Below, piece by piece: positions 1 through 9,945 of a stretch of 64,000 nucleotides of DNA. Each line of letters begins with the position of its first letter. The stretch's first letter is position 1. Position numbers and translations under genes: made by a program. The notes under the pieces were generated by a model, which was not told the DNA's origin, made no database searches, and saw only the letters and a list, made by a program, of their open reading frames with translations. Origin of the DNA: Sunxiuqinia rutila (GTDB lineage Bacteria > Bacteroidota > Bacteroidia > Bacteroidales > Prolixibacteraceae). The DNA is taken from the NCBI RefSeq assembly GCF_050589705.1, contig NZ_JBNGOT010000001.1, positions 434,001 to 498,000 on the forward strand. Reading direction: 5' to 3'.

Positions 1-791
1 GGCCGAATGGTGCAGGCAAATCAAGCCTGATGCGGATTTTAGTGACCTTGATGAAACCAAGTTCCGGCAAAGTAACTGTCAATGGTTATGACCTGGTGAA
101 AAACCGAAAAGAGATTCGAAAGATGCTGGGTTACCTGCCGCAGGATTTCCGCTTTTTTTCACAATTGAAAACCTACGAATTTCTGGACTATGCAGCGCGG
201 CTGGCGGGCATGAAAAATGCCAGGGAGCGGGCCAGTGCTGTGGACAAAATGCTGGAAGAAGTGGGCTTGTTTGAAGCGCGCGACCGACAAGCCAATCGGT
301 TGTCGGGAGGGATGAAGCGCCGCCTGGGAATTGCTCAGGCCTTAATCAACGATCCGAAGATTATCATTGTGGACGAACCCACCACGGGGCTGGACCCAGA
401 AGAGCGCATTCGTTTTCGAAACTTGTTATCGACCATCTCCACCAACGATGTTATTATTATTCTTTCGACCCACATTGTGGGCGATATTTCCAGCACGTGT
501 AAAAACATGGCCTTACTGAATTTTGGAGAGTTGGCTTACAGTGGTTCGCCCGATGACTTGGTGGATAAAGCCCGGGATAAGGTCTGGCTTATTCACGCCA
601 GCGAGACAGAATACCAGGAAATCAATGAAAAGTATCCGGTAATATCCAATGTGCCAACCAGCGAAGGATGGGAAATACAGGTGGTGGCCGATCAGATCAA
701 CGGGTATTCGGGGCACAACATTGATCCGAACCTGGAACATGCCTACGTTTATTTTATGGAAAGTCGCTTAAACCAATGGACGGCCGTTTAA
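1..791 (+). CDS. ABC transporter ATP-binding protein (5' end outside window)
   Basis: This is the nucleotide-binding subunit of an ABC-2 type exporter, acting on the cytoplasmic face of the inner membrane. The reading frame is already open at the window edge: codons from base 3 read PNGAGKSS, the Walker A loop, so the N-terminus lies upstream and the first ATG at 30 is internal. Downstream are the Q-loop (YLPQ, near 135), the signature LSGGMKRR (near 300), Walker B with IIIVDEPTTGLDP (near 360) and the H-loop LSTHIVGD (near 465). All ATPase motifs are intact. It closely resembles the ATPase domain fused to the RND permease at 9946-14676 (shared ERIRFRNLL and STHI..DISS blocks), so the two may form a heterodimer. 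The permease at 885 follows after 93 bp. Confidence 0.93.
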   Translation, partial: PNGAGKSSLMRILVTLMKPSSGKVTVNGYDLVKNRKEIRKMLGYLPQDFRFFSQLKTYEFLDYAARLAGMKNARERASAVDKMLEEVGLFEARDRQANRLSGGMKRRLGIAQALINDPKIIIVDEPTTGLDPEERIRFRNLLSTISTNDVIIILSTHIVGDISSTCKNMALLNFGELAYSGSPDDLVDKARDKVWLIHASETEYQEINEKYPVISNVPTSEGWEIQVVADQINGYSGHNIDPNLEHAYVYFMESRLNQWTAV

Positions 792-884
792 GGATTCAGA
801 TATTGGGAGGAGGGACTCCCGGACAATTTGGTACAGAAAATATTAGATAGGCCGGAAGGGCTGAACAACTGATAACTGACTTTT

Positions 885-3800
885 ATGATTTCGATACACA
901 ATATTCGCTCAATTGCCCGTTACGAAACAACGACTTTGTTGCGCAGCTGGTTTTTCCGGATTTTCGCGATTCTGGCGATGATCTTCCTCTCTTTATTCAA
1001 TTTTGGCGTATTGATTGAGTCGAATGGAGGTGCCGGAGAGTGGGCCATGAAAGGGCTTCCTTCAATCATTCCGTATGTCAACCTGTTGTTTTTGAATGTG
1101 GTGCAGGCGGTGATCGCCATTTTCCTGGCTTCCGACTTTCTGAAACGGGATAAGAAGCTGGATACCACCGAGGTGATCTATATGCGTCCGATGACCAACG
1201 GTGAATATGTGATTGGCAAAACGCTGGGTAACCTGGTTGTTTTTATTGTGCTGAACCTGATCATCCTTACAATTGCCCTCATATTTAACTTGATTACGCA
1301 AAACACCAGTGTCAACTGGTTGGCTTACCTCTACTATTTCTTGGTAATCAGTGTGCCCACCTTGGTGTTTATCATGGGGCTTTCCTTTTTGGTTATGTCG
1401 CTTATTCGCAACCAGGCAGTTACTTTTGTCGTCCTGCTGGGCTATGTTGCGATTTCGCTGTTTTATCTTCAGGATAAGTATTATTACCTGTTCGATTACA
1501 TGGCTTTTAATATTCCTTTGACTTTTTCCGATTTTGTCGGCTTTGGCAACTTATCCACCATTCTTGTTCACCGGGGAATGTACCTGGTTTTCGGCATTGC
1601 TTTTATTTTTTATACCATCCTGCTTTTACGTCGGTTGCCGCATTCAGAAACCATGCGTCTGTTTTCGCTGGTTTTCGGAACCCTTTGTTTGGCGGGGGGC
1701 ATTTACCTGGGAAGTTTGCATGTCGGTTCTTTTTTGAAGGATCAGGAGCTGCGGGCAGAAATGATTCGGTTGAACGATGAATACCTGGGAACACCCCAAC
1801 TGACCATTGCAAATTACGATATTCAGTTAGAGCATCGGGGCGAACAGATTATGTGTGAAGCCAGGTTGAAGGCTCAAAATACCCGGAATGAACCGATTTC
1901 TACGGTTTTGTTTAGTTTGAATCCTGCTCTGAAATTGGAACAGCTTACGGTGGACGGACAAGCTCAGGCCTTTGAACGTAAGCTTGGCCTGATTGAACTA
2001 ACTGGGCTGAGCGTGCGGCCGGGACAACAGTTGGAAATCACATTCTCATACGCCGGAAAGATTAATGAGGCCGCTTGCTTCCTGGATATTGATGATGAAA
2101 CCCGGGAAGAAGCCTATCGCAATTTCATGTATCAGATTGATAAACGACATGCTTTTATTACTCCGGATTATGTGCTGCTGACCCGCGAAAATAACTGGTA
2201 CCCAATTCCAGGTGCTGGCTTTGGAGTGAAAAATAAGCAATGGCTGTCGCGACAGTTTAGTACGTACCGGCTCGAAGTCAGTTCGCGTCCGGGGCTAACC
2301 GCAATTTCGCAGGGCCTGGTAGAGGAAACTGAAGGGCGGTTTGTGTTTACCAACTCGCATGCGCAGTCGCAAATTTCGCTGGCCATTGGGTCGTATGAGC
2401 GGATGAGCAAAGAAATTGACGGATTGGATTTCAACATTTATTACCGGAAAGGACATGATTATTTTTCCGGGTTTTTCGAAGAAATAAAGGATACTATTCC
2501 GGGAGTTATTACCGAAGTGATTCAGGATTTTGAACGGGATGTTGATCTGTATTATCCGTTTGAGCGGCTTGATTTGGTAGAAGTTCCAGTGCAGTTCTAT
2601 TCGTATGAACGCATTTTAAGTGGAGCGCGTGAGCAAATTCAACCCGAAATGATTTTATTTCCTGAGAAAGGCTTGTTAGTGGGTGAAGCTGATTTTAACG
2701 GCCGCCTGAATCAGCGCCGTCGCTATGGGGGGCGAAACGATGAAAACCTGACCACCGCAGAGAAGAAAGTCCAGGTGTTTCAAAACTTCCTGGCAACCTT
2801 TACCCGCGAGCAGGGCAGGCCTGATTTTAACCGGTCGCAGGGCGAGTTGGAGATTGAGGAGACACAAAATGCGTTTTATGCATTCCCCCTGTTTTACAAC
2901 TATGCCTATTACATTCGCTCCGAGCGCTGGCCGGTAGCCGATCGGGTGTTTGAAGCCTACAAAAAGCAATCGACCGGAGACATGCGGATGGGGTGGATGC
3001 GCGACCTGCAAGGCATGTCGGAAGATGAGCAAGCCAACCTGGCTCTTTTATCACGCAGCTTTGAAGAAATTCTGGATGATCCGGATGAAAAGCAAATCAT
3101 TGATAATGTCATTCAGCAAAAAGGAAAAGCCCTGTTCTCCATCATCAAGACCAAGGCCGAAGATGAGGCGTTTGAAGATTTTCTGTATGATTACCTTCGG
3201 GAAGTGAAATTTACCGCATCAAGCATCGAAGATTTTAACGAGGCCATTTGGGCAGAATTTGGGATTGATCTGATTCCTTATATGGAAGATTGGTTCAGCA
3301 GTACTCGCTTGCCGGCCTTTTTGGTTGGTCCGGTGGATGCGGTGAATGTGCTGGATGGCGATCAACTCAAAACCATGGTCAAATTCAAGATAAGCAACAC
3401 CGAAGATGTGGAAGGAATTGTGTCGGTTGACTTTCGTTTGGGAGGAGGGCCTGGTGGTCGTTTTGGCGGGATGGGTGGTTCCCCGGAAACCATTAGTAAG
3501 CTGATTCACCTGGAAGGAAACCAAACCAAGGAGGTGAGCTATTTGCTTAATGGCACTCCTCGCGGAGCCAATGTCAATACCCTGACCTCTAAAAATATCC
3601 CGTCTGAAATTCGCTTGCCCTTGGATAATATAGAAGAAGATAAAAAGGCGATTCCTTATGAAGGAGAGCGCATTGTGGATCAGCCGGTTCGTATTGCCGA
3701 AGACAATGAAATTATTTTGGACAATGAAGATCTGGGCTTTGAAGTAAGGGGAGAGGCCGAGACCAGCCTGCTGCGCAAATTGCTGATTAAAGAAGAAAAA

Positions 3801-4220
3801 TCGACCGGTAAATACGCCGGGTTCTCCAGTTGGCGGGCTCCACGAACCTGGACGCTGACAACCCATTCCAGTTTTTATGGCGCCTACATTCGCTCGGCTT
3901 ACTACCTGCGGGCGGGCGAAGGCGATAAGGTGGCTACCTGGAATGTGCCCCTCTCCGAAGTGGGCTACTACCAGGTGTATGCCTATGTGTATAAAGATAA
4001 CCGACGTGGGCGTCGTGGCGGTAATGATGGCGAATACCACTTTATTGTACACCATGATGATGGGGATGAAGAAGTCGTGGTTGACTTGAAAACAGCCGAG
4101 GAGGGATGGAACCATTTGGGTGGTTACTATTTTTCTCCGGATACGGCCAAAATTGAGCTGACCAACCAGTCAACTGCCCGCATGGTAGTGGCCGATGCCG
4201 TTAAACTGATTAAACAATAA
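885..4220 (+). CDS. ABC-2 permease fused to degenerate M1-peptidase-like and golvesin-like domains
   Basis: This 1111-residue inner-membrane protein starts with about seven hydrophobic segments (roughly residues 20-280) typical of ABC-2 permeases. A long soluble part follows. Residues about 305-800 resemble the M1 aminopeptidase domain found in permease/M1 fusions of Bacteroidota, but I find no HExxH zinc motif anywhere, so it is probably catalytically dead. A glycine-rich stretch (GGGPGGRFGGMGG) lies near residue 851. The last 130 residues look like a golvesin/xly-type beta domain (GWNHLGGYYFSPDTAKIEL, then VVADAVKL). The ATPase gene precedes it and the TolC gene starts 15 bp after its stop, so co-transcription is likely. 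The permease call is firm; the names of the soluble domains are by pattern only. Confidence 0.82.
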   Translation: MISIHNIRSIARYETTTLLRSWFFRIFAILAMIFLSLFNFGVLIESNGGAGEWAMKGLPSIIPYVNLLFLNVVQAVIAIFLASDFLKRDKKLDTTEVIYMRPMTNGEYVIGKTLGNLVVFIVLNLIILTIALIFNLITQNTSVNWLAYLYYFLVISVPTLVFIMGLSFLVMSLIRNQAVTFVVLLGYVAISLFYLQDKYYYLFDYMAFNIPLTFSDFVGFGNLSTILVHRGMYLVFGIAFIFYTILLLRRLPHSETMRLFSLVFGTLCLAGGIYLGSLHVGSFLKDQELRAEMIRLNDEYLGTPQLTIANYDIQLEHRGEQIMCEARLKAQNTRNEPISTVLFSLNPALKLEQLTVDGQAQAFERKLGLIELTGLSVRPGQQLEITFSYAGKINEAACFLDIDDETREEAYRNFMYQIDKRHAFITPDYVLLTRENNWYPIPGAGFGVKNKQWLSRQFSTYRLEVSSRPGLTAISQGLVEETEGRFVFTNSHAQSQISLAIGSYERMSKEIDGLDFNIYYRKGHDYFSGFFEEIKDTIPGVITEVIQDFERDVDLYYPFERLDLVEVPVQFYSYERILSGAREQIQPEMILFPEKGLLVGEADFNGRLNQRRRYGGRNDENLTTAEKKVQVFQNFLATFTREQGRPDFNRSQGELEIEETQNAFYAFPLFYNYAYYIRSERWPVADRVFEAYKKQSTGDMRMGWMRDLQGMSEDEQANLALLSRSFEEILDDPDEKQIIDNVIQQKGKALFSIIKTKAEDEAFEDFLYDYLREVKFTASSIEDFNEAIWAEFGIDLIPYMEDWFSSTRLPAFLVGPVDAVNVLDGDQLKTMVKFKISNTEDVEGIVSVDFRLGGGPGGRFGGMGGSPETISKLIHLEGNQTKEVSYLLNGTPRGANVNTLTSKNIPSEIRLPLDNIEEDKKAIPYEGERIVDQPVRIAEDNEIILDNEDLGFEVRGEAETSLLRKLLIKEEKSTGKYAGFSSWRAPRTWTLTTHSSFYGAYIRSAYYLRAGEGDKVATWNVPLSEVGYYQVYAYVYKDNRRGRRGGNDGEYHFIVHHDDGDEEVVVDLKTAEEGWNHLGGYYFSPDTAKIELTNQSTARMVVADAVKLIKQ

Positions 4221-4235
4221 AAAGAAGAAATACGT

Positions 4236-5720
4236 ATGAAATCTACTTTCGTTAAACTTAGGTTCCTGATTTTGCTGGTCTTGTTTCCGGTAAGCGCACT
4301 TTGGGCCCAACAGCTGCTAAGTCTGGAGAAAGCGATGGAAATAGCCTCGCAAAACAGCCCCGATATCCGGCGATCCTTGCTGAATCTGGAGCGTTCGCAG
4401 GAGTCGCTCAATGCTCAGAAAGCGGCATTGAAATCGCAGTTTTCGCTCAGCCTGAACCCGGTGGAATACAGCCGTACCCGCTCGTTTGATGATTATTATT
4501 CTTCCTGGTATACCAATGAGTCGTTTGGTTCGTCGGGAACCTTTACCGTGTCGCAGCCTATTTTGCTGACCGACGGAACGGTTTCGCTGGTTAACCGCTT
4601 TGGCTGGCAAAAGAGCAACAGTGATATTAATAATGTGGAAGATCGGTCGTTTACCAATAATTTATACATCAGCTTGGCTCAGCCGCTGTTCACCTACAAC
4701 CGGCTTCGACTGCAGCTGAGGGAACTACAACTGGATTTGGAAAACTCGAACCTGAGCTATGCCATGCAGCTGCTTAATTTGGAGAAGTTGGTGACACAGT
4801 ACTTCTACAATGTGTACATGGCTCAAATGAGCCTGAATATTTCGAAGGACGAATTGGCCAATACCGAAAAAAGTTACGAGATCACAAAAAACAAGGTAGA
4901 GGCCGGACTGGCTGCCCGCGAGGAGCTGTATCAGGCTGAATTGAACTATGCCACCGCCAAGTCGAACGTGCAAAACCAGCAGGTGAGTCTGGAAAATTAT
5001 AAAGACCAGTTCAAGCAGTACATTGGCATGGATATTTTTGAGGAGATTGCCGTGATGGCTAATGTGGATGCCACGCCTGTTGCGGTCGATTTGAAAAATG
5101 CCATTGATTATGGATTGGGCTCACGCATGGAGTTGCGTCAACGGGAGATTGACATTGAAACTTCGCAATTTGATCTGATTCGCACCAACGCCTTGAATGA
5201 GTTTCAAGGGGAGATGAACCTGTCGGTCGGAATCATTGGCGATGATCCCAAGTTGTCCAACATCTATCAGAATCCAACGAACAACCCGCGGGTTTCGCTT
5301 TCGTTCAATGTGCCCTTGTTTGACTGGGGCGAGAAAAAATCCCGAATGAGAGCCCAGGAAGCAGTGATTAAAACCCAGGAATTGAGTTTTGAACAGCAGA
5401 AAATTCAAATCATCATGGATATTCGTCAGGTGTATCGTTCGTTGCAGAACCTCAAAAACCAAATTACCATCGCCGAGCAAAACGAGCGGAATGCTCAGCT
5501 GACCTACGAGATCAACCTGGAGCGCTATGCCAATGGCGACCTGACCAGCATGGACCTGAACCTGTTTCAAACCCAGCTTTCGGAAAAGAAAATGGCTTAC
5601 GCGCAGTCTTTAATCGATTATAAAATAGAACTGCTCAACCTGAAGATTCAAACCCTGTACGACTTTGAGCAGGGACGAGGCATTGTTCCCGAAGAACTAA
5701 TTCAAAAAAGTAATAACTAA
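4236..5720 (+). CDS. TolC family outer membrane efflux protein
   Basis: This is the outer-membrane channel of a tripartite exporter. The 494 residues begin with a signal peptide (MKSTFVKLRFLILLVLFPVS, cleavage probably after ALWA). Two long helical blocks rich in alternating polar and apolar residues follow, as in TolC (LSLEKAMEIASQNSPDIRRS at the start, and VSLSFNVPLFDWGEKKSRMR near residue 350 for the second half). Length fits the family (about 450-500). There is no lipobox cysteine, unlike the second channel at 41369. It lies 15 bp after the ABC permease and 26 bp before the adaptor gene, so it probably serves both the ABC and RND parts of this cluster. Confidence 0.92.
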   Translation: MKSTFVKLRFLILLVLFPVSALWAQQLLSLEKAMEIASQNSPDIRRSLLNLERSQESLNAQKAALKSQFSLSLNPVEYSRTRSFDDYYSSWYTNESFGSSGTFTVSQPILLTDGTVSLVNRFGWQKSNSDINNVEDRSFTNNLYISLAQPLFTYNRLRLQLRELQLDLENSNLSYAMQLLNLEKLVTQYFYNVYMAQMSLNISKDELANTEKSYEITKNKVEAGLAAREELYQAELNYATAKSNVQNQQVSLENYKDQFKQYIGMDIFEEIAVMANVDATPVAVDLKNAIDYGLGSRMELRQREIDIETSQFDLIRTNALNEFQGEMNLSVGIIGDDPKLSNIYQNPTNNPRVSLSFNVPLFDWGEKKSRMRAQEAVIKTQELSFEQQKIQIIMDIRQVYRSLQNLKNQITIAEQNERNAQLTYEINLERYANGDLTSMDLNLFQTQLSEKKMAYAQSLIDYKIELLNLKIQTLYDFEQGRGIVPEELIQKSNN

Positions 5721-5746
5721 AAACCATCCTTATAAAACGCAATCCC

Positions 5747-6805
5747 ATGAAGATCAATTTGTATACTACCGTAATTTTATCCGCACTACTGGGCTTGACT
5801 GCGTGCAACAACCAAAGTGCTGATTCGGAAACTGAAATTGCCATCCCGGTTTCGGTTGAGGAGTTGAGACCTGGCTTTATTGAGCAAACCATTAATACGA
5901 CAGGTACCGTGGTGGCGACCAAAGAGGCTACGCTGACAACGGAGATGGCCGGCCGCTATACCCTGGCGACCAATCCGAAGACCGGCAAACCGTTTATGCT
6001 GGGCGACCGGGTCAATCAGGGACAGGTGATTGTGAAGTTGGAGGATGAAGAGTATGTCAATAACCTTGGGATGCAGTCCAAAGAGCTTAACCTGAAAATC
6101 TCAGAACAAAACTATACCAAGCAAAAATCGCTTTTCGATAAGGGGGGGGTAACACAAAGTGAGCTGAGCAACGCTGAGGTGTCGGCTGTTAATGCACGTG
6201 ACAGCTATGAACTGGCTAAAATTCAGATGGAAAAGATGAATGTGCGTGCACCGTTTGGCGGGGTGATTACCCAATTGCCTTATTTCACTCAGGGAACAAA
6301 AGTAACCAGCGGCACCGAAGTGGTCAGCCTGATGAGCTATGAGAAGTTGCAGCTGGAAGTGAACCTGCCGGAGAAATACATCAACCAGGTGGAGCCGAAC
6401 CAGGATGTACGCGTGATGAATTACACTTTGCCCGAAGATACTTTGCATGGGATGGTTCGGGAATTATCGCCGGCGATCAGCACCGAAACGCGCACTTTCA
6501 CAGGAAAGTTGAGCATCGATAATGACGAGTTGAAGCTGCGGCCGGGAATGTTTGTGCAGGCCGAGATTGTGCTTGATCGGAAAGACAGTGTCATCGTCAT
6601 TCCGAAAGAGGTGATCATCTCGAACCAGCGTGGCAAGTCGGTTTTTGTGGTTGAGCAGGGAACGGCTGAGCAAAAACAGGTGACCCTGGGCTATGAAAAT
6701 CAGGATAAGGTAGAGATTACTTCCGGCTTGAAAGCCAACGACCGATTGGTGGTGAAAGGCTTTGAGACCTTGCGTGCCCGTTCGAAAGTAAAAATCATCA
6801 AATAG
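5747..6805 (+). CDS. RND efflux periplasmic adaptor (membrane fusion protein), lipoprotein
   Basis: This 352-residue HlyD/AcrA-type adaptor bridges an inner-membrane pump and TolC. The N-terminus is a lipoprotein signal with lipobox LTAC (Cys20), so it is anchored by lipid. Order of parts: a beta-barrel/lipoyl half (residues about 35-110, GTVVATKEATL), a short alpha-hairpin (about 115-165), the second lipoyl half (MNVRAPFGGVITQLPYFTQG), then a beta-barrel and membrane-proximal region (RPGMFVQAEIVLDRKDSVIV; VVVKGFETLRARSKVKI). The hairpin is short, as in many Bacteroidota adaptors. It is followed after 12 bp by the first RND permease. Only one adaptor gene is present for two RND pumps and an ABC exporter. 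Confidence 0.92.
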   Translation: MKINLYTTVILSALLGLTACNNQSADSETEIAIPVSVEELRPGFIEQTINTTGTVVATKEATLTTEMAGRYTLATNPKTGKPFMLGDRVNQGQVIVKLEDEEYVNNLGMQSKELNLKISEQNYTKQKSLFDKGGVTQSELSNAEVSAVNARDSYELAKIQMEKMNVRAPFGGVITQLPYFTQGTKVTSGTEVVSLMSYEKLQLEVNLPEKYINQVEPNQDVRVMNYTLPEDTLHGMVRELSPAISTETRTFTGKLSIDNDELKLRPGMFVQAEIVLDRKDSVIVIPKEVIISNQRGKSVFVVEQGTAEQKQVTLGYENQDKVEITSGLKANDRLVVKGFETLRARSKVKIIK

Positions 6806-6817
6806 AAAGGATATCCC

Positions 6818-9800
6818 GTGAAGAAGTTAAGCGAATTTTCGGTCAATTATCCGGTTACTGTTTTGATGATGGTGCTTGGCGTGGTGCTTCTGGGCTACAT
6901 CTCCTACGACAAGCTGGGTGTTGACCTGTTTCCGGACCTGAATAACCCGCGCCTGTTTATTGAGCTGGAGTCGGGTGAACGGCCGCCGGAGGAAATGGAA
7001 AATCAGTTTGTGGAAAACCTCGAAGCTTTGGCAATCCGGCAGTCGGATGTGGTGGAAGTTTCGTCGGTTTCCAAAGTGGGAAGCGCCCAGATTACGGTTG
7101 AATATGCCTGGAACAAGGACATGGACGATGCCTTTCTGGATTTACAGAAAGCCGTGACCTCCTTTGCCCAGAACCAGGATATTGATGCCATCAACATCAC
7201 CCAGCACGACCCGAACACTTCACCGGTAATGATTTTGGGCTTGAGCCATGCCACCAACGACGATATGAACGACTTACGCAAGGTTGCCGACAACTACATT
7301 CGCAACGAGCTGATTCGTTTGGAAGGGGTGGCCGAAGTGGATGTGTCGGGTGCGCAGGAAGTGGAAGTGCTCATTGAAACCAGCGAATACTTGCTGGATG
7401 CTTTTGGCTTGTCGTTGGATGAAATCAGCACTCGTATTGCCAGCTTCAATCAGAATATTTCGGGCGGAAGCATTGAAGAGATGGGCCTGCGCTATGTGGT
7501 GAAAGGGGTGAGCCTGCTAACCGATGTTGAGGATTTTGAAAACGTGATTGTGGGCTACAAACAAATTACGGCCGATAATACCGAGGCGGCTTTTGCCCCC
7601 ATTTACCTGCGTGAAGTGGCTACCGTTCGTTTTCAGAATAAGGAGCCTGAAAATATTGTTCGCCTGAATGGCAAGCGTTGTTTGGGCCTTTCTGTTTATA
7701 AGGAAACGAAGTTTAACACGGTGAAAGCCGTTGAACAAATCAACGAAGGCATTGCGGACATTCAAAAAGCGCTGCCCGGCTACCAACTGCAAATGGTGAC
7801 CAACCAGGGCAGCTTTATCAGCGATGCCATTAATGAGGTGGAAGAGTCGGCCTTGCTGGGAATTTTATTAGCCGTGTTTGTGCTGTTTCTGTTCTTGCGG
7901 CGGGCCGGAAGCACGCTGATTATCAGTGTTGCCATTCCCATTTCAATCATTGCCACTTTCAACCTCATGTATTTTAACGGTCTTAGCCTGAATATAATGA
8001 CTTTGGGAGGGCTGGCGCTGGGGGCCGGCATGCTGGTAGACAATGCCATTGTGGTGATGGAAAACATTTTCCGAAACCACGAGTCGGGTCTATCGGTGCG
8101 CGATTCCGCGATTCTGGGAACCTCGCAAGTGGGAGGTGCCATCACCGCATCAACCATCACCACGATCATCGTGTTTTTGCCCATTGTTTACTTGCATGGT
8201 GCGTCGGGCGAGCTGTTTAAAGATCAGGCGTGGACGGTAGCTTTTTCGTTGGTTTCATCCCTGGCAGTTGCCATTTTGTTTATTCCCATGCTGTTCAACC
8301 TGTTTTATAAGAACAGGAAGAAGCAGGTGAAATCACGCTCGGTTCAGGTGAAAGGCTATGGGAATTTCCTGGACAAGGTGCTGAAGGTAAAATGGGTGGT
8401 TATCCTGGGTGCGCTTATTCTGGTGGCCGGATCCGCTTTGCTGGTTCCTTTTATTGGTACCGAATTTATGCCGAAAACAGAAACCCGCGAATTCAGTATC
8501 GAAATTCGCATGCAGGAAGGCACACGCCTGGCTCGTACTACGGCCGCTGTGGAAAATATGGAAGCCATTGTGGCTGAACTGTTGGGTGACAACCTGGAAA
8601 CCAGTTTTAGCCATGTGGGGCCAACCAGTGGCATCAGCAGCTCTACCACCGATATTTTTGAAGGCGAAAATACCGCCAGCATAAAAATCATTTTGGCTCC
8701 GGAAAGCGCACTGATCTCAACGGCTGCCATCCGCAAAATCAGCCAGGCCGTGGGTGAAATTCCGGGGATGGAAATCAGTTACCATCAGGATGAAACGGCC
8801 TTGAAAAGTATTATGGGAACCGACGAGGCTCCTTTGGTTATTGAAGTGCAGGGAGAAGACCTGGCGGTGATTGAATCGCTTGCTGCTGAAGTGAAACAGC
8901 GGGTTGAAGGGCTGCCGGGCATGTACAATTTTGAGTCGTCGCTGGAAGAAGGTTCGCCTGAAGTGGAAATCATGGTGGATCGTTTGCGGGCCGGGATGTA
9001 TAACCTGAGTGTGAACACCATTGTGTCGCAAATTCAGGATCAGCTGGAAGGAAAGCTTGCCGGGCAGGTGGAACGGCAGGGCGAAATGCAGGACATTACC
9101 CTGAAGCTTCCGGATAAGGGATTGGCGCAGTTGGACGAACTGATGATTTCAAGCAATAACCAGGAGTTTATGGTCAGCGAGTTGGCTGATATTCATATCG
9201 GACAATCACCCAAAGAGGTGTACCGCCGCAACCAAAACCGGATTGGAAAAATTACGGCCCAGCTGGATAAGGATGTCCCGCTGGATCAGGCTGTCAAGGA
9301 AATTCGTGCGGCCTTGGCTCCCATGAGCATTCCTCCCGACTACCAAGTGAACATTAGTGGTGAAGAAGAAAAACGGCAGGAGTCTATGGACAGCCTGAGC
9401 TTCGCCTTGCTTTTATCCATCGTGCTGGTGTATATGGTGTTGGCCTCGCAGTTTGAGTCGTTGCTGCACCCGTTCACGATTTTGCTGACCATTCCGTTGG
9501 CGGTGGTGGGCTCTGTCTTGGTGTTCTTCCTGCTGGGAAAAACACTCAACATCATGGCTTACATCGGTATCATCATGCTGGTGGGTATTGCCGTGAACGA
9601 CTCCATCATCTTTGTCGACCGCATCCTGCAATTGCGGCAGGAGGGCATGGCACGGCGCGCGGCAATTTTACAAGCCGGACAGCAACGGATTCGCCCGATT
9701 ATCATGACCAGCTTAACAACGATTTTGGCCTTGTTCCCACTAACCCTGGGAATTGGCGAAAGTGCCTCGCTGCGTTCGCCCATGGCGCTGGCGGTTATTG

Positions 9801-9898
9801 GTGGTTTGGTGACCTCCACCTTGCTGACTTTGATTGTCATTCCGTGTATGTACGATGCCATTGAGGGAATTAAAGACCGGATCAAAAATAAGAATTGA
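6818..9898 (+). CDS. Efflux RND transporter permease
   Basis: This is an inner-membrane proton-driven pump of the AcrB/HAE superfamily with 1026 residues, the usual length. It starts at a GTG (6818), 12 bp after the adaptor. The first helix (PVTVLMMVLGVVLLGYISYD), two large periplasmic loops and two sets of six helices are recognisable. In TM4 the proton-relay pair is Asp408-Asn409 (GMLVDNAIVVMENI) instead of Asp-Asp, a variant also known in other RND clades. TM10 reads GIAVNDSIIFVD and lacks the lysine seen in AcrB. With the fused RND at 9946 it could form a hetero-oligomer, as MdtB and MdtC do; that is inference. Confidence 0.95.
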   Translation: MKKLSEFSVNYPVTVLMMVLGVVLLGYISYDKLGVDLFPDLNNPRLFIELESGERPPEEMENQFVENLEALAIRQSDVVEVSSVSKVGSAQITVEYAWNKDMDDAFLDLQKAVTSFAQNQDIDAINITQHDPNTSPVMILGLSHATNDDMNDLRKVADNYIRNELIRLEGVAEVDVSGAQEVEVLIETSEYLLDAFGLSLDEISTRIASFNQNISGGSIEEMGLRYVVKGVSLLTDVEDFENVIVGYKQITADNTEAAFAPIYLREVATVRFQNKEPENIVRLNGKRCLGLSVYKETKFNTVKAVEQINEGIADIQKALPGYQLQMVTNQGSFISDAINEVEESALLGILLAVFVLFLFLRRAGSTLIISVAIPISIIATFNLMYFNGLSLNIMTLGGLALGAGMLVDNAIVVMENIFRNHESGLSVRDSAILGTSQVGGAITASTITTIIVFLPIVYLHGASGELFKDQAWTVAFSLVSSLAVAILFIPMLFNLFYKNRKKQVKSRSVQVKGYGNFLDKVLKVKWVVILGALILVAGSALLVPFIGTEFMPKTETREFSIEIRMQEGTRLARTTAAVENMEAIVAELLGDNLETSFSHVGPTSGISSSTTDIFEGENTASIKIILAPESALISTAAIRKISQAVGEIPGMEISYHQDETALKSIMGTDEAPLVIEVQGEDLAVIESLAAEVKQRVEGLPGMYNFESSLEEGSPEVEIMVDRLRAGMYNLSVNTIVSQIQDQLEGKLAGQVERQGEMQDITLKLPDKGLAQLDELMISSNNQEFMVSELADIHIGQSPKEVYRRNQNRIGKITAQLDKDVPLDQAVKEIRAALAPMSIPPDYQVNISGEEEKRQESMDSLSFALLLSIVLVYMVLASQFESLLHPFTILLTIPLAVVGSVLVFFLLGKTLNIMAYIGIIMLVGIAVNDSIIFVDRILQLRQEGMARRAAILQAGQQRIRPIIMTSLTTILALFPLTLGIGESASLRSPMALAVIGGLVTSTLLTLIVIPCMYDAIEGIKDRIKNKN

Positions 9899-9907
9899 CG
9901 ATTTGCT

Positions 9908-9933
9908 CATTTACGGTTGACAATTCGTAAATG
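9908..9933 (+). other. Intercistronic hairpin between the two RND genes
   Basis: CATTTACG (9908-9915) and CGTAAATG (9926-9933) form a perfect 8-bp stem with a 10-base loop in the 47-bp gap between the two RND genes. No T-run follows, so it is not a classical terminator. It may be an RNA stability or processing element; role unknown. Confidence 0.4.
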
Positions 9934-9945
9934 GTAACCAGTTAA

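Noticed and set aside
3219..4115. 298-codon open frame on the minus strand inside the ABC permease gene
   Set aside because: It is antisense to a gene with strong protein features, has no start context, and its translation shows no domain; long antisense frames follow from codon bias here.
885..4220. Active M1 aminopeptidase
   Set aside because: No HExxH motif exists anywhere in the protein.
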